DNA of 64,000 nt from Oscillospiraceae bacterium (GCA_902779945.1 CACZDN010000001.1:281716-345715), one strand, 5' to 3'; shown: positions 10,660 through 20,564, numbered from the stretch's first letter. Numbers and translations are program-made. Notes: a model not told the origin generated them from the letters alone.

Positions 10660-11652
10660 TTATGCCTGGCCTTGGCCCAGAAGACGACCTTCTTCTTTCA
10701 CCAGCGCGGCAGAGCGCCGTTTCTTTGCCCGGCTGATGCGTATCAGGGCAAACACCACCAGGCCGATGATGGTCACCGCGTAAGGGATGGGAGATGCCAG
10801 GTTGGAATCCATACCGATAGCAGAGAACTTGATGCCAAGTGCTTGCGCAAAGCCGAACATAATGGCCGACAGCATTCCGCCCAGGCATTCACCGCCGCCC
10901 ATCGCCTGTGCGGCCAGCGCGATGAAGCCACGACCGGAAACCATGTCCTGTGACCAGCCCTGCGCGTATGCCATAGACATGAACGCGCCGCCGAAGCCGC
11001 TCATCAATCCTGAAAAAGCCATGGCGATATATTTGACGCGCAATACGGACACGCCAACCGAGGATGCCGCATCTGCGTTCTCGCCAACCGAGCGAATATT
11101 CAGCCCCAGGGGGGTCTTATAGAGTATCAAGGAGGTCAGCGCAACAAGAATGAACGCCAGATAAGTCAGCAGATTGTGCCCTGAGAGCACGCTGCCAAGG
11201 AACGGTATACTGTTGAGGATCGGTATTTTGATGTCCGGAATGCACAGCGACCGGGTGATCAGACCCGTGGTCGAAGCCATGGCCTTGCCCTCCGTGAGGT
11301 TCGTGATAACCTTGCACAAAAACAGTGTGCCGCCGGAGCCCATCATGTTTATGGCGATCCCTACCAGTATGATGTCCGTTTTTAATTGGAAAGCGAAAAA
11401 GCCCATCACCAGCGACATGATGATACCCGTAGCCAGCGCCGCCAGCAGGCCCCAGAACCAGCTGTGGGAGTAGTAGCTGGCCAGAGAGCCTGACAGCGCT
11501 GAGAACATCATCAGCCCCTCCAGGCCGATGTTCGCAAAGCCGGCCTTTTCTACCACAACGGCCGCCAGCGTGGCAAAGATGATCGGCGCGGAAATGCGGA
11601 GGATCGAGAAGAAGAATTCCGGCGTCAACAGTAATTTCAGGAAATTATGCAT
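10660..11652 (-). CDS. nupQ: Nucleoside ABC transporter permease (NupQ/YufQ-like)
   Basis: A 330-residue inner-membrane protein of the BPD_transp_2 type (branched-chain amino acid/ribose/nucleoside permeases). It has about eight to ten hydrophobic helices, an early EKAGFANIGLEGLMM segment typical of YufQ-like subunits, and a glycine-rich stretch near residues 215-250 (SGFGGAFMSMAYAQGW). It is the last gene of bmpA-nupO-nupP-nupQ. Its ATG directly abuts the stop codon of the preceding permease, and a GGAGG ribosome site lies inside the end of that gene. It should form the heterodimeric pore with the 11653-12810 product. Substrate assignment (purine nucleosides) rests on the family and on the bmpA-like binding protein. 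Confidence 0.9.
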   Translation of the reverse strand: MHNFLKLLLTPEFFFSILRISAPIIFATLAAVVVEKAGFANIGLEGLMMFSALSGSLASYYSHSWFWGLLAALATGIIMSLVMGFFAFQLKTDIILVGIAINMMGSGGTLFLCKVITNLTEGKAMASTTGLITRSLCIPDIKIPILNSIPFLGSVLSGHNLLTYLAFILVALTSLILYKTPLGLNIRSVGENADAASSVGVSVLRVKYIAMAFSGLMSGFGGAFMSMAYAQGWSQDMVSGRGFIALAAQAMGGGECLGGMLSAIMFGFAQALGIKFSAIGMDSNLASPIPYAVTIIGLVVFALIRISRAKKRRSAALVKEEGRLLGQGQA

Positions 11653-12810
11653 CTACACGCCCTCCTTTTGCGCTTGTGCCAGCGCAAGCTCCTCCTGCGC
11701 CGTCTCCACAACCAGCTTCTGCCGGTAAGCGGACAGGAACTGTTCGGCAGAGAATAAAAGGAAAATGACGACCTGTATGATGCTGATGAGCTGCGAGGGC
11801 ACTTTGGCGTAGGTAGCCATCAGATCGCACCCCTTGGAGAGGTAGGCCATGAAGAAGGCCGCCAGAGGCACCATGTACGGGTTGTTGCCCGCGAGGATTG
11901 CGATGGTGATGCCGGCCCAGCCGTAGCCGGGCAGGGCGTTCCAGGCGAAGGCGTTGTAGCGGCCCAGCATCTCAATGCCGCCGCCCGTACCCGCCAGAAA
12001 GCCGCCGATCAGCTGTGCGAGCACGATGATCATGCCGACCTTCATACCGGAATACTTGGCGAAATCCTTGTTGATGCCGATCATACGGATGGTGTAGCCC
12101 CAGCGGGAGCGGTACATGAACAGACCGCAAACCAGAACTGCGACAAGCGCGATGATAAAGCCCCAGGTGAGCTTTGCACCGGAGAAAACCGGGTTGTTGA
12201 CAATCGGCGCTATGGCCGAGGACTCTCTGAAGGGGAAGGACTGGATCGTTCCGCGGGACTTGTCCGCAAGATAGAAATTCATCAAAAACTTGATGATGTA
12301 CATGATGATGTAATTCAGCATCAGCGAACACACCATTTCTGACACGTCCAGCTTTGCCTTGAGCAGCGCCGGCAGCAGCATCACCAGCGCCGTCGCAACG
12401 CCACCCAGCAGCACCGCGACGACCGCATGGAGTCCTGCGAGAAGGGGCAGATAGATGGCTGCCATCGCCGATACGAATGCGCCTAACATGATGCCGCCCT
12501 CCGCACCCAGATTGAACTGATTGGCGGAAAACATCACGCAAACGGACAGGCCGGTGAAAATAGTGGGGATCATGGCGGCGAAGATGTCCGCCAGGCGTTT
12601 TCCCTCGAAGACCATGCCGTTCTTCTTGCTGAATCGGAACACCGGTCCTGCCAGCATCTCCCTGAGCGCCTCAAAGGTGGCATCTATCCTGATCCGGAAA
12701 GTCGCTCCGGGGGTGCTGATGAAGATCAGCACCGTGGCAACCAGCAAGGCAATCAAGATCGCCACAAGGCTGCGAACGATCGTAAACAGCAGTTTGCGTT
12801 TCCTATTCAT
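11653..12810 (-). CDS. nupP: Nucleoside ABC transporter permease (NupP/YufP-like)
   Basis: A 385-residue BPD_transp_2-type permease. One N-terminal helix (about residues 10-32) is followed by an extracytoplasmic stretch and a hydrophobic core containing MFSANQFNLGAEGGIMLGAF, the usual signature of the longer permease of Nup systems. It starts 8 bases inside the end of the ATPase gene with GGAGG ahead of its ATG, and runs directly into the second permease, so the two are translationally linked. The C-terminus carries a glutamine/alanine-rich cytoplasmic tail. Function is inferred from family and operon. Confidence 0.9.
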   Translation of the reverse strand: MNRKRKLLFTIVRSLVAILIALLVATVLIFISTPGATFRIRIDATFEALREMLAGPVFRFSKKNGMVFEGKRLADIFAAMIPTIFTGLSVCVMFSANQFNLGAEGGIMLGAFVSAMAAIYLPLLAGLHAVVAVLLGGVATALVMLLPALLKAKLDVSEMVCSLMLNYIIMYIIKFLMNFYLADKSRGTIQSFPFRESSAIAPIVNNPVFSGAKLTWGFIIALVAVLVCGLFMYRSRWGYTIRMIGINKDFAKYSGMKVGMIIVLAQLIGGFLAGTGGGIEMLGRYNAFAWNALPGYGWAGITIAILAGNNPYMVPLAAFFMAYLSKGCDLMATYAKVPSQLISIIQVVIFLLFSAEQFLSAYRQKLVVETAQEELALAQAQKEGV

Positions 12811-14389
12811 GGCAAGCCCTCCTTACCTCCTTCTCGGTCTGATGTTTGAGCCCGAGCATGTAGCTGCCCATTATCTCGTCGGTAAGGTCGGCGGTATCGT
12901 CGAAGTAAGCCGCAATCTGCCCGTTGTACATCACGATGAGGCTGTCAGAAAGCTCCATTACCTCGTTCAGGTCTGCTGATACCAGCAGCACCGCGACGCC
13001 CGAGCGGGACAACTCGATCAACTTCCTGTGAATGAACTCTGTGGCGCCCACGTCGATGCCCCGAGTGGGCTGGTCGGCCAGTATCAGCACCGGGTCGTTG
13101 GAAAATTCCCGAGCCACGACGACCTTTTGAATGTTGCCGCCGGAGAGCATTCCAACATGCTGCCTGCGGGACTTGCACAGCACGGCGTACTCCCTGATCA
13201 GTCGGTCGGACTCCTCGCGGATGGCCTTCATATTAAACAGCGGGCCGTTGTTCAGGCGCTTCGCCCCGATGCGGTCGGAGATCACATTTTCCTCGATGGA
13301 AGCGCTCGCGGCGATGCCGAAGAGCATACGATCCTCGGGTACCAGCGAAACGCCCAATTCCCGGATCTTCTGCTGCGGCATGCCCAGTATGCCTGCCCCG
13401 TTGACGGTCACCGAGCCGGTATTTGGGACGTTAAAGTTGAACAGCATGTCCACGAGTTCCTTCTGACCGTTGCCCTCGACGCCGGCAATGCCCAGGATCT
13501 CGCCCCGGCGCACGTCGAAGGATATGCCGTCCAGCATTTTCCGGCCCCAATCGTTCATGTATTTCAGGTCGCGGACCCTGAGCACCACATTACCCGGCAC
13601 AGCCTTTTCCTTTTGAACCGTCAGCACCACGTCGCGGCCCACCATCAGGCGGGAGATGTCCTCCTTGGTCACGTCTCTGGTGTTGTACACGCCCATGCTG
13701 CGGCCATTGCGCGTGATGGTCAGCCGGTCGGTGATCTCCATGATCTCGTTCAGCTTGTGTGAGATGAACACGATGGTATAGCCCTGTTCCTTCAGATGCC
13801 TGAGCTCAACAAACAGATCCGCCGTCTCCTGGGACGTCAGTACGGCGGTAGGCTCGTCCATGATCAGTATCTTTGCACCGCGCACCAGCGCCTTCAGGAT
13901 CTCCACCTTCTGCTTCATGCCTACGGGGATGTCCATCACCCTGCTCTCAGGCTCTACCCGCAGGTTGAAACGCTCGGCGTACTCCCGGGTAATCTCAATG
14001 GCCTTTGCGCGGTCGATGAACATCCCTGACTTGCGGGGCACCATGCCCAGCACGATGTTCTCCGCCACAGACAGGCTTGGCACCAGCATGAAGTGCTGAT
14101 GCACCATGCCGATGCCATGGTTGATGGCCACGGTGGGCGAAGTGATCTCCAGCTTTTCTCCGTTGAAGATGATCTCGCCGCCGGTGGGCTGTTCCATGCC
14201 GAAGAGTATCTTCATCAGCGTACTCTTACCTGCGCCGTTCTCACCCATCAGCGCGTGGATCTCGCCCCTGCGCAGATTGAAGTCGACCTCAAGGTTTGCC
14301 GCCACGCCGTTGGGGTATATTTTGGTAATACCCTTCATCTGGACGACAAACGTTTCATCGGCGGGGGACTTTTCCGTCTGGCATGTCAA
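12803..14389 (-). CDS. nupO: Nucleoside ABC transporter ATP-binding protein (two ATPase domains)
   Basis: Both nucleotide-binding domains are in one chain, as in ribose/nucleoside importers. The first has Walker A GENGAGKST and Walker B ILIMDEPTAVL; the second has the degenerate GVEGNGQKEL loop, the LSGGNIQK signature and Walker B LILADQPTRG. The frame stays open 62 codons upstream, but that extension resembles no ATPase. The chosen start is TTG at 14389, preceded by AAGGAG, giving 528 residues beginning TCQTEKSP. ATP hydrolysis should power uptake through the two downstream permeases. It lies about 560 bases after bmpA, so it may have its own transcript. Confidence 0.9.
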   Translation of the reverse strand: MTCQTEKSPADETFVVQMKGITKIYPNGVAANLEVDFNLRRGEIHALMGENGAGKSTLMKILFGMEQPTGGEIIFNGEKLEITSPTVAINHGIGMVHQHFMLVPSLSVAENIVLGMVPRKSGMFIDRAKAIEITREYAERFNLRVEPESRVMDIPVGMKQKVEILKALVRGAKILIMDEPTAVLTSQETADLFVELRHLKEQGYTIVFISHKLNEIMEITDRLTITRNGRSMGVYNTRDVTKEDISRLMVGRDVVLTVQKEKAVPGNVVLRVRDLKYMNDWGRKMLDGISFDVRRGEILGIAGVEGNGQKELVDMLFNFNVPNTGSVTVNGAGILGMPQQKIRELGVSLVPEDRMLFGIAASASIEENVISDRIGAKRLNNGPLFNMKAIREESDRLIREYAVLCKSRRQHVGMLSGGNIQKVVVAREFSNDPVLILADQPTRGIDVGATEFIHRKLIELSRSGVAVLLVSADLNEVMELSDSLIVMYNGQIAAYFDDTADLTDEIMGSYMLGLKHQTEKEVRRACHE

Positions 14390-14952
14390 ACTCTCCTTCT
14401 TGGTTATTACTCCGGCAAATAAACAAGCGTAAACCGAAGGCTTGTGCAGCCAGAGCAATAAGATGATGAAATGCCGTGTTTCTCGCCGCCTGCACAGCAG
14501 CCGAAAAACATGGCAGGTATTCATGCGGCAATGCTTTACGCAGTTGAGAAAAGCTCCGAACCTGTTTTTCCGCATGAATCGTTTATGGATGATTGATTTC
14601 TGACGGGTTGGGGCATGCCTTCATGGCCCCAGAAGGATGAATATGCAGAATGAATGATAAAAATACTTCGTCCCGCTCGGGATGACAACAACGATAGAGT
14701 ATCTCTCTCTAATCCCGGAAGCACATCTTGGCGTCATTGGCGGCATTCCTGTGCTGCTTTTCCCGGACGCAGTCCCACTGAGCTTGCGGGAAAACGCTTT
14801 GAAATACAGCCAGAGCCGTTCAAGATTGCGTATTCTGGATTCTTGAGAAACACGCTATGTCCGTCATCCTGAGCGGAGCGAAAGATCTGCGCGCCTAACC
14901 CTTCATTGGCGCGACGGTTTCCGTGCAATCCGGGGCAAATCCGTTTCTGCGT
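14390..14952. other. Long intergenic region with a dispersed inverted-repeat element
   Basis: No gene is supported; the open frame here only extends nupO upstream. It contains a pair of inverted arms: CGTCCCGCTCGGGATGAC (around 14669-14686) and GTCATCCTGAGCGGAGCGAA (14863-14882), a motif that recurs at 33427-33512. The remainder has no recognised terminator or riboswitch. Confidence 0.55.
14666..14887. repeat. GTCATCC(C/T)GAGCG dispersed inverted-repeat element, copy 1
   Basis: Two inverted arms about 200 bases apart carry the consensus GTCATCC(C/T)GAGCG-AGCGAA-GATCT. The same consensus occurs at 33427-33512. The sequence between the arms has no coding signature. It is read as a small non-autonomous element or REP-like repeat. 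Confidence 0.55.
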
Positions 14953-16041
14953 TTACGGCCTGACGGCTTCGCGCAGAGCAACCACGTCGACTGCGTTGGG
15001 GCCGATCGTGGAAGCCACCACGATCTCGCCGCTCTGCACGGCCTCCAGCGCTTTGGTTACGGTAGCTTTGGTGGCTTCGGATGCGTACTTGTTGTAGTTC
15101 TTATCGGTCACGATGCCGACGCCGCCCTCAGCCAGGCCCTGGTTGACCTCGGTACCCCAGTACTCGTTGCCGGCATCCAGCTCGTCAAAAACCCATATCA
15201 GAGAATTGCCGACGTTCTTAAGGCCGCTCGTCAGGGTCAGGCTCGCCAGGTCGGGACTCAGGGTCAGCTCCTGATCAGAGTCCACGCCGATGAACCAGGC
15301 CTTGCCGGACTCCAGAGCGGCTTCCGCCGCGCCGTTGCCGGCGTTGCCCGCAACGCCCCAGATAATATCGCACTTGTTATCGTTGATCATGGACAGACCG
15401 TACTCCTTGGCAATGGCGGTGTCCACGTAATCGTTGGTATAGCGGGTATCGATCCGGATATCGGGGTTCACGGACTGCGCACCCTGAATGAAGCCGATCA
15501 GGAAGTCGTTGATGACGGGGGAGTCGACGCCGCCCACGAAGCCCACCACGGGATCGGGGTTGATTTTGTCCAGATTGTTGTCCGTGGTCATGCAGGCCGC
15601 GTAGACACCGATCACATAGCCCATGTCATTCTGCCGGTACATCAGATTCAGCACATTGGCATTCTGGCCCACATAGGTGTTGTCGTCGAACAAAATGTAC
15701 TTCTGGTCGGGATACGCGGTGGCGACCTCCTTCAAGTCCGGCATCTGAAACGTGCCGCAGACGATGACATCGTAATCCTCAGAGGCCGACACATCATACA
15801 GGGTGTTCAGCCAGGTCGGCCGATCCTCGTCAGTTTCGCCCATCTCAATGGTGGTAAGCGTGATGCGGCCGTCCGCTTCGAGCTCCTTTAACCCGGCCTC
15901 GGCAGAATCGAAGAACGATTTGTCGCCCAGATTGCCGTTGACCAGGAACACCACGTCGTAAACCTTGCCCTCAGCGCAGGCCGGCAGGGTAAAAACCAGA
16001 GCCAGCGACAGCACCAAAACCAGTGAAATCATTTTCTTCAT
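14953..16041 (-). CDS. bmpA: BMP-family nucleoside-binding lipoprotein
   Basis: A 362-residue substrate-binding protein of the basic membrane protein (Bmp/Med/PnrA) family, the extracellular receptor of Nup-type nucleoside importers. The start at 16041 gives a clean lipoprotein signal: KK, a hydrophobic core, then lipobox LPAC with the acylated Cys near residue 21. GGAAGG lies 8 bases upstream. Family features include VYDVVFLVNGNLGDKSFFDSA after the signal, DVIVCGTFQMPD, VVGFVGG and DIIWGVAGNAGNGA. It is the first gene of the transporter set. The ligand is most likely a purine nucleoside by family, not proven. Confidence 0.9.
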   Translation of the reverse strand: MKKMISLVLVLSLALVFTLPACAEGKVYDVVFLVNGNLGDKSFFDSAEAGLKELEADGRITLTTIEMGETDEDRPTWLNTLYDVSASEDYDVIVCGTFQMPDLKEVATAYPDQKYILFDDNTYVGQNANVLNLMYRQNDMGYVIGVYAACMTTDNNLDKINPDPVVGFVGGVDSPVINDFLIGFIQGAQSVNPDIRIDTRYTNDYVDTAIAKEYGLSMINDNKCDIIWGVAGNAGNGAAEAALESGKAWFIGVDSDQELTLSPDLASLTLTSGLKNVGNSLIWVFDELDAGNEYWGTEVNQGLAEGGVGIVTDKNYNKYASEATKATVTKALEAVQSGEIVVASTIGPNAVDVVALREAVRP

Positions 16042-16090
16042 GTCGTATACCTTCCTTTCTTTGACAATACAGGTGTTAATAATAAACTTC

Positions 16091-16119
16091 TGTATTCCAT
16101 AGGGCTGCGAGTGTGTCAA
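16091..16119 (-). promoter_or_regulatory. Possible promoter of bmpA
   Basis: On the minus strand TTGACA (16119-16114) is a perfect -35, followed after 17 bases by AATACA, a poor -10. It lies about 50 bases ahead of the bmpA start. The weak -10 keeps confidence low. Confidence 0.35.
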
Positions 16120-16150
16120 TCGCATGTTGGCGCAGGAAGCGGGGGAGCAT

Positions 16151-16187
16151 AAAAAAACCACCGATCAAACGATCAGTGGTTTTTACA
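16151..16187 (-). terminator. Intrinsic terminator after rpsU
   Basis: A 10-bp stem (16157-16166 with 16171-16180, one G-U pair on the minus strand) with a 4-base loop is followed on the minus strand by seven T. It closes the rpsU transcript about 20 bases after its stop and insulates bmpA. Confidence 0.8.
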
Positions 16188-16198
16188 TGCCTTATCAA

Positions 16199-16384
16199 TC
16201 AATAGAAGCGCTTGTTTTTGTTCTTGCGGGCAGCCTCGGATTTCTTGCGGCGCTTGACGCTGGGGCTCTGGTAGTACTCCTTTTTACGGAGGTCAGCCAG
16301 AACGCCGGACTTCGCGCAGCTGCGCTTGAATCTCTTCAATGCGTTGTCCAGAGACTCGTTTTCCTTGACGTAGATTTCAGACAT
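16199..16384 (-). CDS. rpsU: 30S ribosomal protein S21
   Basis: A 61-residue, strongly basic protein with the full S21 pattern: [20 protein letters not shown], then SCAKSG.L..LRKKEYY and a lysine/arginine-rich tail ending NKNKRFY. S21 joins the small subunit near the 3' end of 16S rRNA and aids initiation. The ATG at 16384 has GGAGGG 6 bases upstream, so the six-residue upstream extension is not used. It is followed by its own terminator. It lies about 100 bases after leuS on the same strand. Confidence 0.96.
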   Translation of the reverse strand: MSEIYVKENESLDNALKRFKRSCAKSGVLADLRKKEYYQSPSVKRRKKSEAARKNKNKRFY

Positions 16385-16484
16385 GTATTTCCCTCCCTCC
16401 AAATACGCCTTGCGGCGCTTTAAGGGCCAATGAATTGGCTTTTAGCATAGGTATTATAACGGTTAAAGCCCCGCTTGTCAATGA

Positions 16485-18992
16485 TTACTTTGCCGGCTTG
16501 AGGATCAAATTGATGATCTTGTTTCTGACCACGATGGTCTTGACGATCTGCATCCCCTGGAGCTGGCGCTGAATCTTCTCATCGGCGCAGGCAGTCTCAA
16601 TGATGTGCTGTTCGTCAGCGTCGGCGGGCACGATGATCGTGGAGCGCAGCTTGCCGTTGACCTGTACGGCCATCTCGCGCTGGGCGTCGACGGTCTTGGC
16701 GTGCTCATATTTCGGCCAGTCCATCTGCATGGCCATCCTGCCGTACTTTGCGGCAAAGCCAAGCTGCTCCCACATCTCCTCGGCGATGTGCGGGGCAAAG
16801 GGGGAAAGGAGCCTCGCAAGGTATTCCAGGTCGCCCTTCGTGCAGCCGTTGGCGTAGAACTCGTTGACCATGGTCATGAGCTGGGCGATGGCGGTGTTCA
16901 TCTTGAGGGAGTCGATATCCTCGCCCACCTTCTTGATGCTCTTGTGGATGATGGCCTCGTTCTTCGGGCTGACATTCCCGTCGTCCTGCGCCAGGTCCAT
17001 GAGGTTCCAGCAGCGGTCCAGAAAACGCTTGGAGCCCTTGACGGCCTCGTCCGACCAGGTGGCGGTCTTCTCAAAGTCGCCGATGAACATGATGTAGACG
17101 CGCATGGTGTCCGCGCCGTAGGCCTTGACCACGTCGTCGGGGTTGACCACATTGCCGAGAGACTTGGACATCTTGACGCTGGGGCGCAGCGCCTCGTTGC
17201 CGTACTTCTCGATAAGGGCCTGCTTCTCCTCCTCCGTCTCCGCGTTGCCGACGTAGTGCGGGTTCTTGCCCAGAATCATGCCGTGCGAGGTGCGCTTGGC
17301 ATACGGCTCGCTCGTGTGGACGACGCCGATGTCGTAGAGGAACTTGTGCCAGAAGCGGCTGTAAAGCAGATGGAGCGTGGTGTGCTCCATGCCGCCGTTG
17401 TACCAGTCCACGGGGCCCCAGTACTCCTCGGCCTCGCGGCTCACCGCGGCCTTGTCGTTGTGCGGGTCCATATAGCGCAGGAAGTACCAGCAGGAGCCGG
17501 CCCAGTTGGGCATGGTGTCGGTCTCGCGCCTGGCGGGGCCGCCGCAGCAGGGGCAGGTGGTGTTGACCCAGTCGGTCATCTTGCTCAGGGGCGACTCGCC
17601 GTCGTCCGTGGGCTCATAGCTCTCCACCTGGGGGAGGACCAGCGGCAGCTCACTCTCGGGCAGGGGGACCCAGCCGCACTTCTCGCAGTTGACGAGAGGG
17701 ATCGGCTCGCCCCAGTAGCGCTGACGGGAGAAGACCCAGTCGCGCAGCTTGTAGTTGACCTTTTCCTTGCCCCAGCCCTGCTTCACGGCGTAGTCCTTCA
17801 TGGCGGGGATGGCCTCCTTGACGGTCATGCCGTCCAGAAAGCCGGAGTTTACCATGATGGCGTCCTCGTCCTTGGAGACGAAGGCCTCTTTGGTGATGTC
17901 GCCGCCCTTGACGACCTCGATGATGGGCAGGCCGAATTTGGTGGCAAACTCCCAGTCGCGCTGGTCGTGGCCCGGAACGCCCATGACGATGCCGGTGCCG
18001 TAGCCCATGAGCACGTAGTCGGACACGAACATGGGGACGACAGCGCCGTTTGCAGGGTTTATAACCTCGATCCCGTCGAGGCGGACGCCGGTCTTCTCCT
18101 TGTTGAGCTCACCGCGCTCAAAGTCGGACTTGCGGGAGGCGGCGTCCTTGTAGGCCGCGACCTCGTCCCAGTTTTTGATGCGCTCCTGCCACTCGTTCAG
18201 CAGCGGGTGCTCCGGAGAGATGACCACATAGCTCACGCCGAAGAGCGTGTCGGCGCGGGTGGTGTAGACGGTGATTTCGTCGGGGGTGTTGGTCCTGAAG
18301 GTGACCTCGCAGCCGGTGGAGCGGCCGATCCAGTTCTTCTGCTGCACCTTGACGCGCTCAATAAAATCGAGATCGTCCAGATCGTCGATCAGGCGGTCGG
18401 CGTATTTTGTGATGCGCAGCATCCACTGGCTCTTCTCCTTGCGCACGACGGGGGAGCCGCAGCGCTCGCACACGCCCTCGACGACCTCCTCGTTTGCCAG
18501 GCCGCATTTGCAGCTCGTACACCAGTTGATGGGCATGGTGGTCTTGTAGGCCAGGCCGTGCTTGAACATCTGCAGGAAGATCCACTGGGTCCACTTGTAG
18601 TAGCCGGGGTCGGTGGTGTCGACCACGCGGTCCCAGTCGAAGCCGTAGCCGAGCATCTTGAGCTGCCGGGTAAAGTTCTCGATGTTCTGCTTCGTCACGA
18701 TGGCGGGGTGGATGTGGTTCTTGATGGCAAAGTTCTCTGTCGGCAGGCCGAAAGCGTCAAAGCCGATCGGGAAGAGGACGTTGTAGCCCTCCATGCGCTT
18801 TTTCCTGGTGACGATGTCGATGGCGGTGAAGGGGCGCGGATGCCCGACGTGCAGACCGGCGGCGGAGGGGTAGGGAAACTCGATCAGCCCGTAGAACTTG
18901 GGCTTCTCGCTCCCGGTGACGGCGGCGTAGGGCCTGGTCTCCTCCCAGCGGTCCTGCCACTTCTTTTCAATGGCTGCGAAATCATATCTCAT
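16485..18992 (-). CDS. leuS: Leucyl-tRNA synthetase
   Basis: An 835-residue class I synthetase charging tRNA-Leu. The HIGH motif is HVGH (residues 48-51, in [10 protein letters not shown]). The KMSKS motif is intact in [18 protein letters not shown] zinc-ribbon-like insertion (CTSC...CERC) precedes the CP1 editing domain, which keeps TTRADTLFG and [15 protein letters not shown]. The C-terminus has the anticodon-binding domain and a small C-terminal domain. Length matches bacterial LeuRS. It starts 32 bases after rsfS with GGGAG upstream. The short gap leaves no room for a T-box, so it probably depends on the yhbY-nadD-rsfS transcript. Confidence 0.97.
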   Translation of the reverse strand: MRYDFAAIEKKWQDRWEETRPYAAVTGSEKPKFYGLIEFPYPSAAGLHVGHPRPFTAIDIVTRKKRMEGYNVLFPIGFDAFGLPTENFAIKNHIHPAIVTKQNIENFTRQLKMLGYGFDWDRVVDTTDPGYYKWTQWIFLQMFKHGLAYKTTMPINWCTSCKCGLANEEVVEGVCERCGSPVVRKEKSQWMLRITKYADRLIDDLDDLDFIERVKVQQKNWIGRSTGCEVTFRTNTPDEITVYTTRADTLFGVSYVVISPEHPLLNEWQERIKNWDEVAAYKDAASRKSDFERGELNKEKTGVRLDGIEVINPANGAVVPMFVSDYVLMGYGTGIVMGVPGHDQRDWEFATKFGLPIIEVVKGGDITKEAFVSKDEDAIMVNSGFLDGMTVKEAIPAMKDYAVKQGWGKEKVNYKLRDWVFSRQRYWGEPIPLVNCEKCGWVPLPESELPLVLPQVESYEPTDDGESPLSKMTDWVNTTCPCCGGPARRETDTMPNWAGSCWYFLRYMDPHNDKAAVSREAEEYWGPVDWYNGGMEHTTLHLLYSRFWHKFLYDIGVVHTSEPYAKRTSHGMILGKNPHYVGNAETEEEKQALIEKYGNEALRPSVKMSKSLGNVVNPDDVVKAYGADTMRVYIMFIGDFEKTATWSDEAVKGSKRFLDRCWNLMDLAQDDGNVSPKNEAIIHKSIKKVGEDIDSLKMNTAIAQLMTMVNEFYANGCTKGDLEYLARLLSPFAPHIAEEMWEQLGFAAKYGRMAMQMDWPKYEHAKTVDAQREMAVQVNGKLRSTIIVPADADEQHIIETACADEKIQRQLQGMQIVKTIVVRNKIINLILKPAK

Positions 18993-19024
18993 GACGGATG
19001 TACTCTCCCTAAATTGAAATCAGC

Positions 19025-19387
19025 TTAATCGGCGCTCACAAGCGTCGCGGGGTCCACAACGGCGGCGTCGCTCCACAGGCGCTCAAGGTCGTAGAACTTT
19101 CTGGCCTCGTCGGTGAAGACGTGGACGATCACGCAGCCGAAGTCCATCAGGACCCAGATGTCGGAGCGCAGGCCCTCGCGCCTCGTGGGGGGCTCGCCCG
19201 CCTCGCTGAGCTGCTTGTCCACCTCGTCGACCAGGGCCTTGATGTGGGTGGAGGAGGTGCCGTTGCAGATGACGAAGTAGTCGGCGAGCACGGTGTGTTC
19301 GGTGGTTCTGAGGACCTTGACGTCCTTGGCTTTCTTATCCTCCAAAGCCTTTGCGGCGATCGAGGCGATCTGTTCAGCGGTAAGCAT
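19025..19387 (-). CDS. rsfS: Ribosome silencing factor RsfS
   Basis: A 120-residue RsfS/Iojap protein that binds uL14 on the large subunit and blocks subunit joining when nutrients run low. Visible family features are ADYFVICNGTSSTHIKALVDEV, a central E(G)LRSDIWVLMDFGCVIVHVF and RKFYDLERLW near the end. AAGGAGG lies 7 bases before the ATG. It sits between nadD::yqeK and leuS in a widely conserved Firmicute order. Confidence 0.95.
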   Translation of the reverse strand: MLTAEQIASIAAKALEDKKAKDVKVLRTTEHTVLADYFVICNGTSSTHIKALVDEVDKQLSEAGEPPTRREGLRSDIWVLMDFGCVIVHVFTDEARKFYDLERLWSDAAVVDPATLVSAD

Positions 19388-19400
19388 GGTGTATCCTCCT

Positions 19401-20564
19401 TCAGTTATATTTTTTATACCAGTTGTATGCGTCCATGGTGTCGTGGAAGATCGGCTTTCCGCGCTCGCGGAGATCTTCGATGCTCATTTTAAGGCCCAGC
19501 GCCATGGCCCTGTCCAGATCCTCAAGGCAGAGCGCCCGCAGCTCCTCCACGCCGGAAAAATTGCGCGTGGGCTCGGTATAGTCCGCAAGATAGATGATCT
19601 TTTCCAGCACGGTCATGTCGGGCTTGCCGGTGGTGTGCCAGCGGATGGCGTCATAGACCGCATCCGACACGCCGAAGAGCTCCCTCGCCAGCTCCGCGCC
19701 CGTGCGGGCGTGCAGCAGCGCGGGGTTCTCCCGCTCGGCGTTGTCAAGCATAATACCATACTTTTCACACAGTTTCAACTGTTTCTCTCTCTTGAGCGCC
19801 TTGGTGATGTCGTGCAGGATACCGGCCACGGCAGCCCGGTCCGGATCCTCGCCCCAGTGCGCGGCGAGCCTGACCGCCGTGCTCTCCACTCCGGCAACGT
19901 GGGCGACGCGGTCGGCGCTCAGATACGGCGCCGTCATCCGCCGCAGCCATGACAGGTCGGGCTTTGCACCGTAGAAGCCGCAGCGGATGACACAGCCGTA
20001 CACCTCCGGAGAGAGACAGTCTGCCCCGAGACCGAGGCGCAGCTTCTCGCGGATCTCCGAGGAGCTCATGGGCAGCGGGGTGTGCGGGATGAGCAGGACG
20101 CGGGCGCCGTGCTCCGCCTCCAGTGCCGCCTTGAAAGTCTCAAGCTCCCGGCGGTCATCCTCCTCACGGCTGAGCACGGCGAGGGTGCAGCTCTCAAGCA
20201 GATACTGCCAGCGGTACCAGCTCCTGAAGGAGAGGAACATGTCCGTCCCCATCACAAGGCAGAGCTCCGCGCCGGGGAACTCCCCGCGCAGAATATCCAC
20301 GGTGTCGGCGGTATAGCTCTTCCCCTCGCGGCGTATCTCCAGGTCGGAGACCTCGACGTCCGGGATCTCCCGGAACGCGAGCCGGCAGAGCTCGAGCCGC
20401 GCCTCCGGGCCGGGGCTGTTCTCCTCCAGCTCCTTGTGGGGCGGGATGTTCGTGGGCACGATCAGGAACCTGTCGGGCTTCAGCGCCGTGACAGCCGCGC
20501 GCGCGGCCTCCGCGTGCCCGAGGTGCGGCGGGTTGAAGCTGCCGCCGTAAATGGCGATCCTCAT
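19401..20564 (-). CDS. nadD: Nicotinate-nucleotide adenylyltransferase fused to YqeK-like HD phosphohydrolase
   Basis: A 387-residue two-domain protein. Residues 1-195 are NadD, which makes deamido-NAD from nicotinate mononucleotide and ATP: GGSFNPPHLGH nucleotidyltransferase motif, then PPHK and S(S)EIRE. Residues 200-387 are an HD-domain hydrolase of the YqeK family (dinucleoside tetraphosphatase by family): H for metal binding in RVAHVAGVE, HD in GILHDITKA, and a later LADYTEP. In Bacillus these are two adjacent genes; here there is no stop between them. The ATG overlaps the yhbY stop by four bases (ATGA). Confidence 0.93.
   Translation of the reverse strand: MRIAIYGGSFNPPHLGHAEAARAAVTALKPDRFLIVPTNIPPHKELEENSPGPEARLELCRLAFREIPDVEVSDLEIRREGKSYTADTVDILRGEFPGAELCLVMGTDMFLSFRSWYRWQYLLESCTLAVLSREEDDRRELETFKAALEAEHGARVLLIPHTPLPMSSSEIREKLRLGLGADCLSPEVYGCVIRCGFYGAKPDLSWLRRMTAPYLSADRVAHVAGVESTAVRLAAHWGEDPDRAAVAGILHDITKALKREKQLKLCEKYGIMLDNAERENPALLHARTGAELARELFGVSDAVYDAIRWHTTGKPDMTVLEKIIYLADYTEPTRNFSGVEELRALCLEDLDRAMALGLKMSIEDLRERGKPIFHDTMDAYNWYKKYN

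Noticed and set aside
14390-14575. 62-residue N-terminal extension of the nucleoside transporter ATPase
   Set aside because: No family similarity; TTG at 14389 with AAGGAG upstream is the better start.
16042-16150. Purine riboswitch ahead of the nucleoside transporter
   Set aside because: The leader is short and shows none of the three-helix purine aptamer core.
16605-19028. Long plus-strand open frame
   Set aside because: Antisense shadow of leuS; no ribosome site and a composition typical of reversed GC-rich codons.
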